64,000 nt of DNA from JBKQVT01 sp963727245 (GCA_963727245.1 CAVSFO010000005.1:1-64000); one strand, 5' to 3'; positions 1 to 10,073 are shown, counted from the first letter of the stretch. Notes: generated by a model not told the origin, from the sequence alone. Made by a program: numbers and translations.

Positions 1-156
1 TAGACCAAGAACGGTTTGCGGCCGTCTTGCACGCGGGATGGGGCCACTGGTGGATGATTCAAGTTTTCGATCTCCCCTGGTTTCAAAGCGATCACTGCGA
101 AACCGCCAGCGTGCCGCCGGCCGCCCCGCTACCACTCCTAATCCCTAATCCCTCTT

Positions 157-917
157 CTACCGTCCCATCCAGCCGCCGTCGACCACCAGCACGTGGCCGT
201 CCACGTAGTTGCTCGCATCGCCGGCCAGGAACAACAGGGGACCGACCAGGTCCTCGGGCTGGCCCCAGCGCCCCGCCGGAATGCGGTTTCTGATCTGCGG
301 TTGCGCAGCGGATCGTGAATAATCGCCGCGCACATCTCGGTGTCGAAATACCCCGGTGCGATGGCGTTGACGTGGATGTTCTTGGCAGCCCATTCGTTGG
401 CCAGGGCCTTGGTCAGGCCGGCGACGCCGTGTTTGGCGGCCGTGTACGCGGGCACGGTCCAGGCGCCCTGGAAGGCGGCCAACGAGGCGATGTTGATGAT
501 CTTCCCGCCGCCCTGCCGCTCCATCACCTTGGCCGCCTGCTGGCACAGCTCGAACACGCCGGTCAGCATCAGGCTGAGGACGGCGTCCCAGCGGTCCAGG
601 TCGAACTCCATCGCCGGCTGGCGATGCTGGATGCCCGCACAGTTGACGAGGATGTCGAGGCGGCCGAAGTGCTCGACAACCCGGTCGACAACCGTGCTCC
701 GCTGTGCGCGGTCGGCCAGATCGGCCTGGAAGAAGGCCATCTCGCCTTGATGGGCCTCGACGCGGCGGCGCAGTTGTTCGCAGTCGGTCGAGAGATCGAC
801 CACGGCCAGCTTGGCGCCGGCCGCCACCAGGCCCTCGCTCATCGCCAGCCCCAGCCCGCTGCGGCCGCCGGTCACCAGCGCCACGCGGCCGGAAATGTCA
901 AACAGGTGGTTTTTCAT
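157..917 (-). CDS. SDR-family oxidoreductase, KduD/gluconate dehydrogenase-like (frameshifted)
   Basis: Short-chain dehydrogenase/reductase, a cytosolic NAD(P)-dependent enzyme that probably oxidises a hydroxyl of a sugar acid or polyol. The N-terminus has the Rossmann motif TGGRSGLG (about residues 16-23), then NCAG and the catalytic tetrad pattern with YTAAK. The reading frame breaks near 290-302: the proper C-terminus (GQPEDLVGPLLFLAGDAS, then VDGGW) is in another frame and stops at 157. Full length is about 253 aa, normal for the family. It is the last gene of a minus-strand block with two glycosidase-like genes, a LacI regulator, a UlaG-like protein and a second SDR, which supports a role in sugar breakdown. 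The substrate cannot be read from sequence. The shift may be a sequencing indel or real decay. Confidence 0.85.
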
Positions 918-930
918 GGTTCTTCGCGCA

Positions 931-3570
931 TCAGTATGCGGCCTCGACTTGGACCGTCCCCTGCAAGTCGTGCAGACGGATCAGTTCCTTGGCGGCGTCG
1001 AAATCCGTCCACGGCCGGCCGTTGACCGTGACGCTCTTGATTAGTGCTTGGGTGGGATGACGCAGCCGCAGCAGCACCGCCCGGGGCGGATTGCGCGAGG
1101 GCAGCGCGACCGTGGCCCGGATCTTGCCGTTTTGCACGTCGGAGACGATTTCGTACGCGAGCGTTCCGAAGTTCGTGGGGGCATTCTTCACGGTGATCTT
1201 CTTGCCCTGCTCCAGCCATGCCCGCGGGGTGGCCGGGGCCAGCCAGAGCGTGTCGCCTTCCTCCGTCACCAGCATGTGGCGGAAGCGCTCCAGGAAGGAA
1301 GCTTCCTCGACGGGCTTGTCCATGACGTCGTGGGCGGCCGTGTGCTCGCGGAACGTCCATGCCCCCGGGTTGATGAGCACGGCGTACTGGTTCAGCCAGG
1401 TGCGCAAGAAGCAGGCCGGGTCGTCCCAGCGCAGATGCAGATTCGCCGTCCGCTCCGCGTAGGGCTGATAGTACCAGCCGGAGCGGCTGAACCAGTCCTT
1501 CTGCGGATCGTAGTCGGGAAAGCGCAGATAGAGCTTGAAGTTTTCCGAGAGCATCCGGTCCTCGAGCACGTCCATGTAACCCTGCATGCGCGGATCGGAC
1601 CCGGGCAACAGGCGGAAGTCGGCGACGGACTCGGCGCTGGCGATGACGTCGGGGTACAGCCCCGGCGTGTGCAGGCCGCCGAACTCGACCGGCATGAACC
1701 TGCTGGCCGGGCCGCGGAGGTAGGGAAACGGCGGCAGGAACGAGTGATACGTCCCGTCCCGCACGCGGATGACCGGCGAAAGCGTCAGCGACTTGTCCAC
1801 GGCCGCCAGCAGGTCGGTGCGGAAATCCCGGGCCTCCTTGGCGAACCGCCGGCCCGCGTCCGGATCGACCGCGGCGATGACCTCCGCGTGCAGAATCAAG
1901 GCGTAGCAGTACGAGGCGTTCGATTGGTACCAGGACCGCCAGCGGCGGCTGTCCCAGATATTGTGCGGCGGCAACAGTCCGTTGGTCCAGAGCCGCCCGT
2001 GGCCGGGGATGTCCTTCCAGAAATCCTTTCGCTGCCGGACGATCCAGTCGGCGTTGGCGTTGAGCTTGGGGGCATTCTTCGCCAGCCAGGCGACGTCCCG
2101 GGTCAGAAGATAGTGTTCCAACATGCGGATATGGATGAGGCTGATGCCGCCGCCATGGGCGTTGTCCCACTCGATGCCCGAGAAAAACCGTCCCGGACCG
2201 CCGGTCCACAATCCGTCCGGCGTGGGCACGGGCTTCTCGACCCGATCGAGCCACATTTCGTAGCCGTCGCGGGCCTCGCGGTGCAGACCGATCAGGTCCA
2301 GCACCCGCAGGAAGATGTTCGTTTCGTGGGCCAGGGCTGCGTAGGGCAGGTCGTGGAAAAACCATTTGCCGTGGGCGTCCTTGGTCGCGTCGCGCAGCAT
2401 GTTGGTGGCGCCGAGCTTCCAGGCGGCGGTGAGAAACGGCTCCGGCAGGTCCACCTGCATGGGCGCCGTCACCTTGGGCTGCGGATAGGGGGGAAAGTCG
2501 CCTTTCACTTCCGTGTGGACCGCCCGCATGGCGCCCTGCCAGGTTTGCTCGGGCCGGGCGCGGATCTGTTGCCGCAGCGTCTTGAGTCCCTTGGCCGCCA
2601 GTTCTTTGCGAAAGGCCGCGGCAGTCGTCGCGTCGGCGGCCTTGGCCACGAAGAAGCCGTACTCGGGGGCCAGGATCGGCCCGCGCTCCAGGTCGCCCGG
2701 CAGGAACGAGAAGCTGCCCGATCGCGTGCGCACGGTGACGATCGTGCGATTGACGTCCTCGATTTTCGCTTGTCCGGGCCAGACGGGCGTGTCGGTGTAG
2801 CCGACGTAGAGGATCCGGGCCGTCAGCCCGCGCCGCGCGGTTCCAACCGCACGCGACTCCCAGCCGGCGGCCCCGGTCATGCGCGTGCCCTGGTCGCCGA
2901 CCAAGGGGGCGACCTTGCCCAGCACGCCGTTATAGATCTCGACGCTGCCGTCGAACGGCAATTGCTCGGTGCCTTCCTGGAAACCCCACTCGACAACCAG
3001 GTCTGCGGGCTTCCAGGTCTGCGGGGCCAGGACTGCGACAGTTGGAACATCGAAAGACCCCGCCGCGGCGCCGTCCTTGACGGCGACGACCAGGTTGTCG
3101 ATCGCCTTGTCATTGGACAGCGCATCGAGCGTGTAGCTGAGCACCCGCCCGTCGGCCGAGACGGCCGGTTTGGCGGCCTCGTGCAGCGTGGCCCCTTCGC
3201 CCGCCCGCCGCCACCAACTCGAACTGGAGCCTTCCGGGAACCAGCGCAGGACGATCTGATCCGGCTTGGGGACGGCCTTGGCGCCGGCCGGCCAAGAGAG
3301 CACTATCTGTTTGACCGGCCGGGGTTCTTCCCAAAGCAGCCCGCAGAGCACCGCCGCCTTGTTGTGACGGAGCGCGGAGAAGAGGAAGTCGCTCTCCGGC
3401 GGATTTGCCGCCGGCCGGTCGTAGCGGTACGGGTACGCGCTGGGAGCAATGTCGGCCGGCTGGCCCACGAGCTTGCCGAGGTCCGCGCCCGGGGCAGCCA
3501 CGGTCGAGTCTGCACGGGCGGCCGGAATCAGCGTTAAAGCCATCAAGATGCTGAGCGGAAAGGCTCTCAT
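931..3570 (-). CDS. Exported six-hairpin glycosidase-like protein (copy B)
   Basis: Predicted exported protein of 879 aa that starts MRAFPLSILMALTLIPAARA, a typical signal peptide. An N-terminal beta-rich region is followed by an (alpha/alpha)6-barrel-like section (about residues 320-760, rich in W, Y and G, with stretches such as LWTNGLLPPHNIW) and a C-terminal beta-sandwich with VTVNGRPWTDFD. This layout is that of six-hairpin glycosidases acting on plant or algal polysaccharides. I cannot assign a GH family or a catalytic residue by eye. The start at 3570 is chosen because it begins the signal peptide. It is a tandem paralogue of the gene just upstream (3624-6978); both end with nearly the same 40 residues. 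The frame continues open upstream through the neighbour, but that is chance. Confidence 0.8.
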   Translation of the reverse strand: MRAFPLSILMALTLIPAARADSTVAAPGADLGKLVGQPADIAPSAYPYRYDRPAANPPESDFLFSALRHNKAAVLCGLLWEEPRPVKQIVLSWPAGAKAVPKPDQIVLRWFPEGSSSSWWRRAGEGATLHEAAKPAVSADGRVLSYTLDALSNDKAIDNLVVAVKDGAAAGSFDVPTVAVLAPQTWKPADLVVEWGFQEGTEQLPFDGSVEIYNGVLGKVAPLVGDQGTRMTGAAGWESRAVGTARRGLTARILYVGYTDTPVWPGQAKIEDVNRTIVTVRTRSGSFSFLPGDLERGPILAPEYGFFVAKAADATTAAAFRKELAAKGLKTLRQQIRARPEQTWQGAMRAVHTEVKGDFPPYPQPKVTAPMQVDLPEPFLTAAWKLGATNMLRDATKDAHGKWFFHDLPYAALAHETNIFLRVLDLIGLHREARDGYEMWLDRVEKPVPTPDGLWTGGPGRFFSGIEWDNAHGGGISLIHIRMLEHYLLTRDVAWLAKNAPKLNANADWIVRQRKDFWKDIPGHGRLWTNGLLPPHNIWDSRRWRSWYQSNASYCYALILHAEVIAAVDPDAGRRFAKEARDFRTDLLAAVDKSLTLSPVIRVRDGTYHSFLPPFPYLRGPASRFMPVEFGGLHTPGLYPDVIASAESVADFRLLPGSDPRMQGYMDVLEDRMLSENFKLYLRFPDYDPQKDWFSRSGWYYQPYAERTANLHLRWDDPACFLRTWLNQYAVLINPGAWTFREHTAAHDVMDKPVEEASFLERFRHMLVTEEGDTLWLAPATPRAWLEQGKKITVKNAPTNFGTLAYEIVSDVQNGKIRATVALPSRNPPRAVLLRLRHPTQALIKSVTVNGRPWTDFDAAKELIRLHDLQGTVQVEAAY

Positions 3571-3623
3571 ATTGTCTTCCTCGGGTAGGTGGCGGGAAGG
3601 GAACTCCAGGTCCGGCAGTATTC

Positions 3624-6600
3624 TCAGTAAGCAGCCTCCACTTGAATCGTCCCCTGCAAGTCGTGCAGGCGGATCACCTCCTTGGCGGCGTCGAAATCGG
3701 TCCACGGCCGGCCGTTGACCGTGACGCCCTTGATCGGTGCGGCCTGGGGATGCCGCAGACGCAGCAGGACTTCTTTCGGTGCGTTGCGAGACGGCATCGT
3801 CACCGTGGCGGCGATCTTGCCGTGGTCCACGTCCGAGACGATCTGGTAATCCACGGGGCCGAAGTGTGTCGGCGCGTTCTTGACGCTTATCTTCTTGCCC
3901 TGCTCCAGCCATGCCCGCGGCGTGGCCCGCGACAGCCACAGGTCCTGGCCGTCTTCCATGACCAGCAGATTGCGGAAGCGTTCGAGGAAGGCGGCCTCTT
4001 CGAAGATCTTGTCCGGCGGGCCGTGGACGGCGTGTTCGTTGAAGACGTAGCCGTCGCTGGGCACGATGTCGATGGCATAGCAGTTCAGAAATGAGCGGAG
4101 AAAAACCGGGATGTCGTCGCCGGCCAGGTGCATATTCGCGGTACGTTCCAGCCCGCCTTGATATTGCCAACCGGCATCGAACCACGGCCGATCTCCAACA
4201 TAGGGGTTCTCCAAGAGCAGGCGATCTTCCAGCACGTCGAGATATCCTTGCACCCGCACGTCGCTGGGCGAGAGCAGTCCGGCTGGGCTCACCAGGGCGG
4301 CGGCCGACTGGACCGTGTCCCAATACAGGGGGCCGACGTGCCGCGCCGGAGCCGTCGCGCCGCCAACCCCATGCTCCCGTGCCCAGCCCGCGCACGTAGC
4401 AGGCGAAGGGAATCACCGAATGGAAGGTGCCGTCGCGCACCGGGACCACCGGCGAGATCGCGATGGACCGCTCGACGGCGGCGCGCAGGTCTTGGCGATA
4501 GGCCTCGGCCTCGGCGGCGAGTTTGCCGCCGCCGTCGGGATCGATCACGCTCAAGGTGGCCGCCAGCCGCGCCAGCGAGGCCCAGTAGTAGGCCTCGGCT
4601 TCGTAGAACTGCATCCACAATCCGCCGCTGTCCGGGGTCACCTGGAGCGGCGGTTGCAGGCCCTTGCACCAGAGACGCCGGCCGCCTGGAACCGCGCCCG
4701 CGATCACCTGCCGCTGCCGCAGCATCCACTGGGCGCTGGCCTTGATCCGCGGCGCGAATGCCTTGAGCCACGCGGTGTCGCCGGTCATCCAATAGTGCTC
4801 GGTCAAGGCCCAGCCGATGGAACCCGGACCGAACGCATGGATGGCATCCATACTGCCGCCGGGCCCCACGGCGTGCGTCAGGCAGCCGCGCCCACCCGTG
4901 AACAGCCCGCTGGGACCGGGGCAATCGAGGTCGCCGGGCAGGGACACCCATTGGTCGAATCCGTCTTCGGCAGCCTTGGGCGAGCCCATCAGGTCGAGCA
5001 CCCGCAGGATCATGTAGGTCTCGGCGCCCAAGATGGTGTAGGGATAATCGCTGAACCACAGCCGGCCGTTCTTCGGGTTCTTTCCGCAATGCCGAACGAG
5101 GTGCCACGCCCCCAGGTTCCATTGGGCCGTCAATCGCTGGCAAGGGACTTGCACCTTCATGGACGGTTCCGATCCGGCGGGCGGCTTGGGATGGGGCGGC
5201 AGCTTATTGCCGCGCATCGCCGTGACGGCGCCTCGCCACGTCTGTTCTGCATGGACGCGGGTTCGCTCGCGGATGGTGCTCAGTTTCCGGGCCTGGAGTT
5301 CCTTGATGAACTCCGCCGCGCTGGCGGCCTGCGAGGCCAACGCAATAGGCGGCTGAGAGGGGAGAAGGGGGGCGGGCGGCGACGGCTTGTAGAAGTACCA
5401 AACGCCGGCCTGGCCCCGGGCGTCGGCGTGAGGATTGCCGGCGTGCAACGTGCCCACAACGTCGTCTCTCAGGTTCCATATCCTGCCACGCCCGCCCACC
5501 TCGGAGATGACCAGGTCGATGAGCGTCGAATCGCACTGATGGCTCCCCTTGCGGCCGACGATCAAGGAGATCATGTCGCCGGGTTCGACCGTGACCGCAT
5601 CGAGTTCCTTGGCCTCGGCCGCGGAGGGTATCTTCCGCAGGCCCCACCCTTCCGTCACGCCGTATGCCAGCGTCTTCGGTTCCGCTTTGCTCACGTGCAA
5701 TATCCGCCACTGGATGCCGTTGCCGCCGTGCTGAGCGTGCTCGACGCGGGCCCTGACGGCCACGGTCCCTTTGACCTGGCTGCGCCAACCGACGGCAACG
5801 TCATCTTGACCGCCCGGGTGCATGGCCAGGGTTCGCGCCGGAATGGTGATGCCCGACACGGAAACCTCCGTGGCGTTTGGGTTGCCGCCGAACCAGGGCG
5901 TGTCGTTGCTCCCCCAACCCAGCAGCTTCGTGCTGCCGGCAATGGAGTCCATTTTCTCCGCCAGGAGGTTTCGCGGCGTGCGCGGCTCGGGCGGCGGCTG
6001 GAACACGGTTGGAGTCAGTCCGCCGGTGCGGCGCACGAAGAACCCATATTCAGGCGCCAGGATCGGTCCGTTGTCCAGGTCCGCGGCAAGGAAGGAGAAG
6101 TTGCCCGCCTTCGTCCACAAGGTCACGATGGTTCGTGCCACGTCGTCGGGCTGGCTCGTGAACGGTTGGACCTTCCGCCATTTCGACGTGCCCATGTACA
6201 GCAGGCTGAGTTTCACGCCGCGACGGGCGGAACCTTCGCCCAGAGAACGCCAGGAACTCGAGTCGACCGCCGTGGTGCTGCCGTCGCCGCCCAACGGGCG
6301 CAAGCCGGCCACGACGCCGTCATAGGTTTCGATCCGCCCGCTGTAGTCCTTGCCGGCCGTGGCCCGATCGAAGCCCCACTCGATCTCGATGTCCATCTTT
6401 TTCCAGGTTTCCGCCGCCAGCGCCCGCACCGCGGGGACATCGTAGTCCGCGGCGGTCTTGGCGCCGCTGACGCTGATGACGACGCCGCAGGTTGGCGTTG
6501 CCAGGTCATAAACGTAGGTCGCCCCGTCGGATGATATGGCCGGCTTGAGGGACTTCCTGGCCGCGACGAGGTTGTTCCACCAGGAACTGGCCGTTCCTCG

Positions 6601-6978
6601 GTTGTCCAGCGTCGCAATGACCACCTCCTCGGGCGCCGGCCGGCGTTTGGCACTGGCGCCCCAGGTCAACTCCAAGCGTTGCACTGGGCGGATCTCCTCC
6701 CAGAGCAATCCGCACAACGCCTGCTTGATCGCCGGCGCGCCCAGGTCCACGGGTTTGTTGAGCGGTTGGTTGGCATACCGCATCAGCGCCAGCCAGCTTT
6801 CCGGCGCGTTCTCCTCGGCCTTGCGGTCGGCGCGGTACTGATAGGCGCTGGACGCGATATCAGCGGGCTGGCCCACGAGCTTGTCGAGGTCCGCGCCCGG
6901 CGCGGCCGCAGGCGAGTCTGCACAGGCGGCGAGAATGAGCATTACGGCCATCAAGATGTAAAACGAAGAAGCTCTCAT
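3624..6978 (-). CDS. Exported six-hairpin glycosidase-like protein with inserted domain (copy A, frameshifted)
   Basis: Paralogue of the downstream gene, about 1117 aa. It begins MRASSFYILMAVMLILAACA, a lipoprotein-like or secretory signal, with a good ribosome site (GGAGG) eight bases before the ATG at 6978. The N-terminal beta domain and the (alpha/alpha)6-like region match copy B. Between them sits about 230 extra residues (roughly residues 335-570) ending in NPHADARGQAGVWYFY, a module that resembles beta-sandwich domains of large planctomycete surface proteins and may bind sugar. The frame shifts once near 4340-4375: before it comes YVRGLGTGAWGW, and after it RHVGPLYWDTVQSAAALVSP in the second frame. 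The protein then continues normally to the stop at 3624. Catalytic family not assigned. Confidence 0.78.
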
Positions 6979-7040
6979 GGTGTCCTCCATAGGCGGCAGC
7001 GGGGCAGTGGAATGGGTTTTCAGACGTGTCCACAAATTGG

Positions 7041-7135
7041 TCCCCTCTCCCCTTGGGAGAGGGTTAGGGTGAGGGCTTGTTTGTCCGTTTCTTGCAGGCC
7101 CTCACCCCCTGCCCCTCTCCCAAAGGGAGAGGGGG
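7041..7135. repeat. Inverted repeat IR1 (CCTCTCCC / GGGTGAGGG family)
   Basis: Arms at about 7041-7076 and 7097-7135 form an imperfect long hairpin; each arm itself contains a smaller palindrome (CTCTCCC ... GGGAGAG). It starts 27 bases beyond the LacI-gene stop. A partial copy of the same sequence family lies at 60551-60617. Confidence 0.85.
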
Positions 7136-7161
7136 GGAATCTTGCAAGAGCCCGGTTCTCA

Positions 7162-8235
7162 TCAGGTCTCCTGACAATACAACTCCAAGTTGCTCTCGGC
7201 CACGATGCAGGGCGGGATGCGAATCAGCGGCGGCGGGACGCGGCCGTCCAGCAGGTGCCGGGCCAACACCTCGACGACCGTGGCGCCCTGCTTGGGCATG
7301 TTCTGGAAGAAGGTGAATTGCACCACTTTCTTCCGCAGATAGTCGCCGATCTCGGGGAACGTCCCGGTGGCCACCACGGCCACCTTTCCCCCCAGTCCGC
7401 TCTCCCACAGGCAGCGGCAGACCTCGGCGCCGTTGTCGGTGCCGATGTACAGGCCGCCCAAGTCGGGGTGCTCGGCCAGGAGGCGGCGGGTCAGGGGATA
7501 CGTCAGCGCCGGGTCGTCTTGCGATTGATAGACGCCGGCCAGCGGCAAGCCCAGTTCCGCCGCCTCGGCTTCAAAGCCGCCGACCTTTTCCGCGTGGTCC
7601 GCCAGCTCCAGGCTGCCGACGATCGCCGCCAGCGGACGGCCCGGGGCGATCTTCCCGAGCAGTTCGGCCGCCAGCCGGCCGCAGCGCGCCGAGTCGTTGG
7701 TCACACAGGTGAGCCGCACAGCGGCGGTGATGTCATTGCCCAACAGGGCCAGCGGGATTTTGCTCTGGGCGATGCGCTCCCAGGCGGCCCCGGGCGGATC
7801 GACCGGACCGGGACAGAGCACCAGGGCGTCCACCTTCTCCTCGAGCAGTTGGAAAATCGCCCGCTGGTAGGCCGCCGCGCTGCGGGGGCTGGCCACCGGG
7901 CGAAAATCGGCGCGCACGTGGTGGTCCTCCATGGCTTCGACGCCCTGCCGCACAGCGGCCAGCAGCGGACCGTAGTAGCTGGGCCAGTAGCCGCGCGGAT
8001 AAATCACGCCCAAGGTGATCGGCCGCCGCACGAGGGTCTGGGCGATGCGGTTGGGGCGATAGCCGAGCCGCCGGGCGGCCTCCTGGACGGCCTGCCGGGT
8101 CTCGGGCCGCAGGGCCCCCTTGTTGCCCAGGGCCTTGTTCACGGTGCAGATCGAGACGCCGCAATACTGCGCCACGTCGTGGAGCGTAACGCGTCGGCCG
8201 GGTCGGGGCGGGGTGGGGGTGGGCGTGCGGTGCAT
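7162..8235 (-). CDS. LacI-family transcriptional regulator
   Basis: Cytosolic DNA-binding repressor of 357 aa. The N-terminal LacI helix-turn-helix (about residues 16-62) reads VTLHDVAQYCGVSICTVNKAL, followed by the hinge helix region RRLGYRPNRIAQTL. The rest is a periplasmic-binding-protein-like sugar-sensing domain (LGVIYP, LAAIVGS, GLYIGTDNGAEV). Length is normal for the family. It lies inside the sugar block, downstream of the UlaG-like gene and upstream of the two glycosidase-like genes. A strong promoter (8269-8298) and a LacI-type palindrome (8250-8259) precede it, so it very probably represses itself and perhaps its neighbours. The inducer is unknown; the context suggests a sugar released by the glycosidases. 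Confidence 0.93.
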   Translation of the reverse strand: MHRTPTPTPPRPGRRVTLHDVAQYCGVSICTVNKALGNKGALRPETRQAVQEAARRLGYRPNRIAQTLVRRPITLGVIYPRGYWPSYYGPLLAAVRQGVEAMEDHHVRADFRPVASPRSAAAYQRAIFQLLEEKVDALVLCPGPVDPPGAAWERIAQSKIPLALLGNDITAAVRLTCVTNDSARCGRLAAELLGKIAPGRPLAAIVGSLELADHAEKVGGFEAEAAELGLPLAGVYQSQDDPALTYPLTRRLLAEHPDLGGLYIGTDNGAEVCRCLWESGLGGKVAVVATGTFPEIGDYLRKKVVQFTFFQNMPKQGATVVEVLARHLLDGRVPPPLIRIPPCIVAESNLELYCQET

Positions 8236-8249
8236 GGCGGGCGGGAAGG

Positions 8250-8259
8250 TAAACGTTTA
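8250..8259. promoter_or_regulatory. LacI-type operator
   Basis: Perfect 10-bp palindrome TAAACGTTTA with the central CG typical of LacI/PurR/CcpA operators. Pairing extends two further bases on each side after one mismatched position. It sits about 9 bases downstream of the -10 box and 14 bases before the lacI-type start codon, where a bound repressor would block transcription. Confidence 0.75.
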
Positions 8260-8268
8260 ACTCAAGCC

Positions 8269-8298
8269 GTTATACTACGCCGGAGCTGCCCCTGTCAA
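8269..8298 (-). promoter_or_regulatory. Sigma-70-type promoter of the LacI gene
   Basis: On the minus strand, TTGACA (8293-8298, perfect -35) is followed after 18 bases by TATAAC (8269-8274, five of six -10 matches). It points at the LacI-family gene starting at 8235. Confidence 0.75.
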
Positions 8299-8354
8299 GC
8301 ACCTGGGAGAAAGAAATTGCCCCCGCTCCCGGCACAACACTGCTGGACAAACCT

Positions 8355-8436
8355 GTAGGGTGGGTCGAGCGCAGCGAGCCCCACCACCAGTTTTCCGCGG
8401 GTTTTGGTGGGGCTCGCTGCGCTCGACCCACCCTAC
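8355..8436. repeat. Inverted repeat IR2, 32-bp perfect arms
   Basis: Arms 8355-8386 and 8405-8436 are exact reverse complements (32 bp) around an 18-base loop. The arm begins GTAGGGTGGGTCGAGCGCAG. A single half-unit of the same family lies at 23351-23383. The element starts 27 bases downstream of the UlaG-like gene's stop. A fragment at 8337-8350 (ACACTGCTGGACAA) matches the arm of a different family, IR4. Confidence 0.92.
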
Positions 8437-8462
8437 ACATGTCCGACCATCCGCAACAGAAA

Positions 8463-9248
8463 CTACGAACCCCGCCGCACCACGGTAAAGCCCTCGCCGG
8501 GCCGCAGCAACAGGGCCTCGACCTCCGGGCAGAAGTACTTGCAGGCGTGTACGAATCCGCCCGGGTCGCCGCCCCCCTGCTCGGCAAACGTCCAGTAATG
8601 ACAAGGGATGGCGTAGCGCGGCTTGGCCTGCTCGACCAGCCGGGCGGCATCGACGTGGTTCATGTTGCCGAACACCCCGTTGATGCAAGGCAAGAGCACG
8701 TCGGGCGCCAGGTCGATCAGGGGCTGGAACAGGCCCGGCCGCAAGGACGAATCGCCGGTGAGCATCACCCGCACGCCGCCGAAATCCAGCACCATGGCCA
8801 GCGCCGAAGGCGAATAGTCGCCATGATCGGCCGGGACCGCGTGCACCACCACGTCGCCCAGGTCCGCGACGCGCTTGGCTTCCAAGAGGATGCGGCGCTC
8901 CGGCGGGACCCCGGCCTGGGCCAGGCCCTCGCTGCATCCGGCGGGCGCGGCAAAGCGGCACTGCGGATTGTTCCGCGCGATCGCCGGCAGGGCGTCGGGA
9001 TCGAGGTGATCGGTGTGCTCGTGGGTCAGGATCACCAGGCTCGCGAGGACATCCTCGGCGGCGATCGGCGCCAGGGAGAGCCGCTTGAAGCCGTGCAATC
9101 GCTCCACGGCGTCGGACAGGTAGGGATCGGCATAGACGATGGTGCCCTGGGGCCTCTTGAAGGCGAAGCCCGCCTGTCCCAGCCACCACAGCCGGACGGC
9201 CCCCGGGGGCACTTCGGACGCCAGGATTTCCTTGCCGAGCGGAATCAT
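8463..9248 (-). CDS. Metallo-beta-lactamase-fold hydrolase, UlaG-like
   Basis: About 261 aa, cytosolic metal-dependent hydrolase resembling L-ascorbate-6-phosphate lactonase UlaG. It has the opening LWWLGQAGFAF, the metal motif THEHTDHLD (about residues 75-83), a later AVPADHGDYS and MLTGDSS, and the C-terminal IPCHYWTFAEQ typical of the UlaG group. Start: the ATG at 9248 follows GGAGG by seven bases; a GTG just before it (9251) is the alternative. It sits between two sugar-metabolism genes, so a sugar lactone phosphate is a reasonable substrate, but this is inferred from context. Fold confidence is high, substrate confidence is low. Confidence 0.88.
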   Translation of the reverse strand: MIPLGKEILASEVPPGAVRLWWLGQAGFAFKRPQGTIVYADPYLSDAVERLHGFKRLSLAPIAAEDVLASLVILTHEHTDHLDPDALPAIARNNPQCRFAAPAGCSEGLAQAGVPPERRILLEAKRVADLGDVVVHAVPADHGDYSPSALAMVLDFGGVRVMLTGDSSLRPGLFQPLIDLAPDVLLPCINGVFGNMNHVDAARLVEQAKPRYAIPCHYWTFAEQGGGDPGGFVHACKYFCPEVEALLLRPGEGFTVVRRGS

Positions 9249-9278
9249 CACGATACCTCCACTGGGAATTAAAGGCCC

Positions 9279-10073
9279 TTATTGCGTCCACTCGATGGGA
9301 CAGGTTGCCGCGGCCCCGCCGTCCACCGGCAGGACCAGTCCCGTAATCATCGCCGAAGCTTCGCTGGCCAGGAAGACCAGCGGGCCAACCAGGTCGCCGG
9401 GCTGTCCGATCCGCTTCATGGGCAGCTTCGCATAGACTTGCTCCATGAAGTGCTCGTTGGCGAAGATGCTGGTGGCATTCATGTCGGTCTGGAACCAGCA
9501 GGGGGCGACGGCGTTGACGCGGATGCCGCGGCCGCCCCACTCGCAGGCCAGGTCGCGGGTCAGGGCGGCAATGGCGCCCTTGGTCGAGCAATAGGCGGCG
9601 TTGCCGCGGCCCATGCCCAGCAGCCCGCCGCCCAGGGCCGACATGTTGATGACGTTGCCGCTCTGCTGGGCGAGCATGATCCGGCCCACCGCCTGGCACA
9701 TCCAAAAGGTGCCGAGGTAGTTCACGTCCGTGAGCTGGCGGACGCGCTCGGGGGGAATTTCGCCGGTGGGGATGCGGGCGGTGATGCCGGCGATGTTGAC
9801 CAGGATGTCCAGGCGGCCGAAATCCCGGTGAATCTGCCCGACGACGCGCTCGACGGCGGCCTGATCGGCCACGTCGCAGCCGTAGGCGACGGCCCGGCGG
9901 CCCAGGGCCGCGATCTCGGCGACGGTCGCGTCGCAGCGCTGGGCGTCGAGGTCGACCCCGGCCACGTCGGCCCCGTAGCCGGCCAGTCCCACGGCCGCCG
10001 CCCGGCCCAGTCCCCGCGCCGCTCCCGTGACGACGGCGATCTTACCGGTCAAATCGAAAAGGTCCTTGCTCAT
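9279..10073 (-). CDS. SDR-family oxidoreductase
   Basis: Intact 264-aa short-chain dehydrogenase. Cofactor motif TGAARGLG is at about residues 16-23, then NIAG, the serine region INMSALGGG and the catalytic YCSTKGA. It ends with the family's VDGGAA tail. The ribosome site (GGAAGGTGAG) lies just upstream of the ATG. It is the first gene of the minus-strand sugar block and differs clearly from the SDR at 157-917, so the two probably oxidise or reduce different carbons of the same sugar pathway. Exact substrate unknown. Confidence 0.92.
   Translation of the reverse strand: MSKDLFDLTGKIAVVTGAARGLGRAAAVGLAGYGADVAGVDLDAQRCDATVAEIAALGRRAVAYGCDVADQAAVERVVGQIHRDFGRLDILVNIAGITARIPTGEIPPERVRQLTDVNYLGTFWMCQAVGRIMLAQQSGNVINMSALGGGLLGMGRGNAAYCSTKGAIAALTRDLACEWGGRGIRVNAVAPCWFQTDMNATSIFANEHFMEQVYAKLPMKRIGQPGDLVGPLVFLASEASAMITGLVLPVDGGAAATCPIEWTQ

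Noticed and set aside
931..7035. One 2034-codon open frame
   Set aside because: It joins copy A up to its frameshift, a shadow-frame stretch rich in R, G and P, and all of copy B. A second signal peptide starts at 3570, and the true end of A is in another frame.
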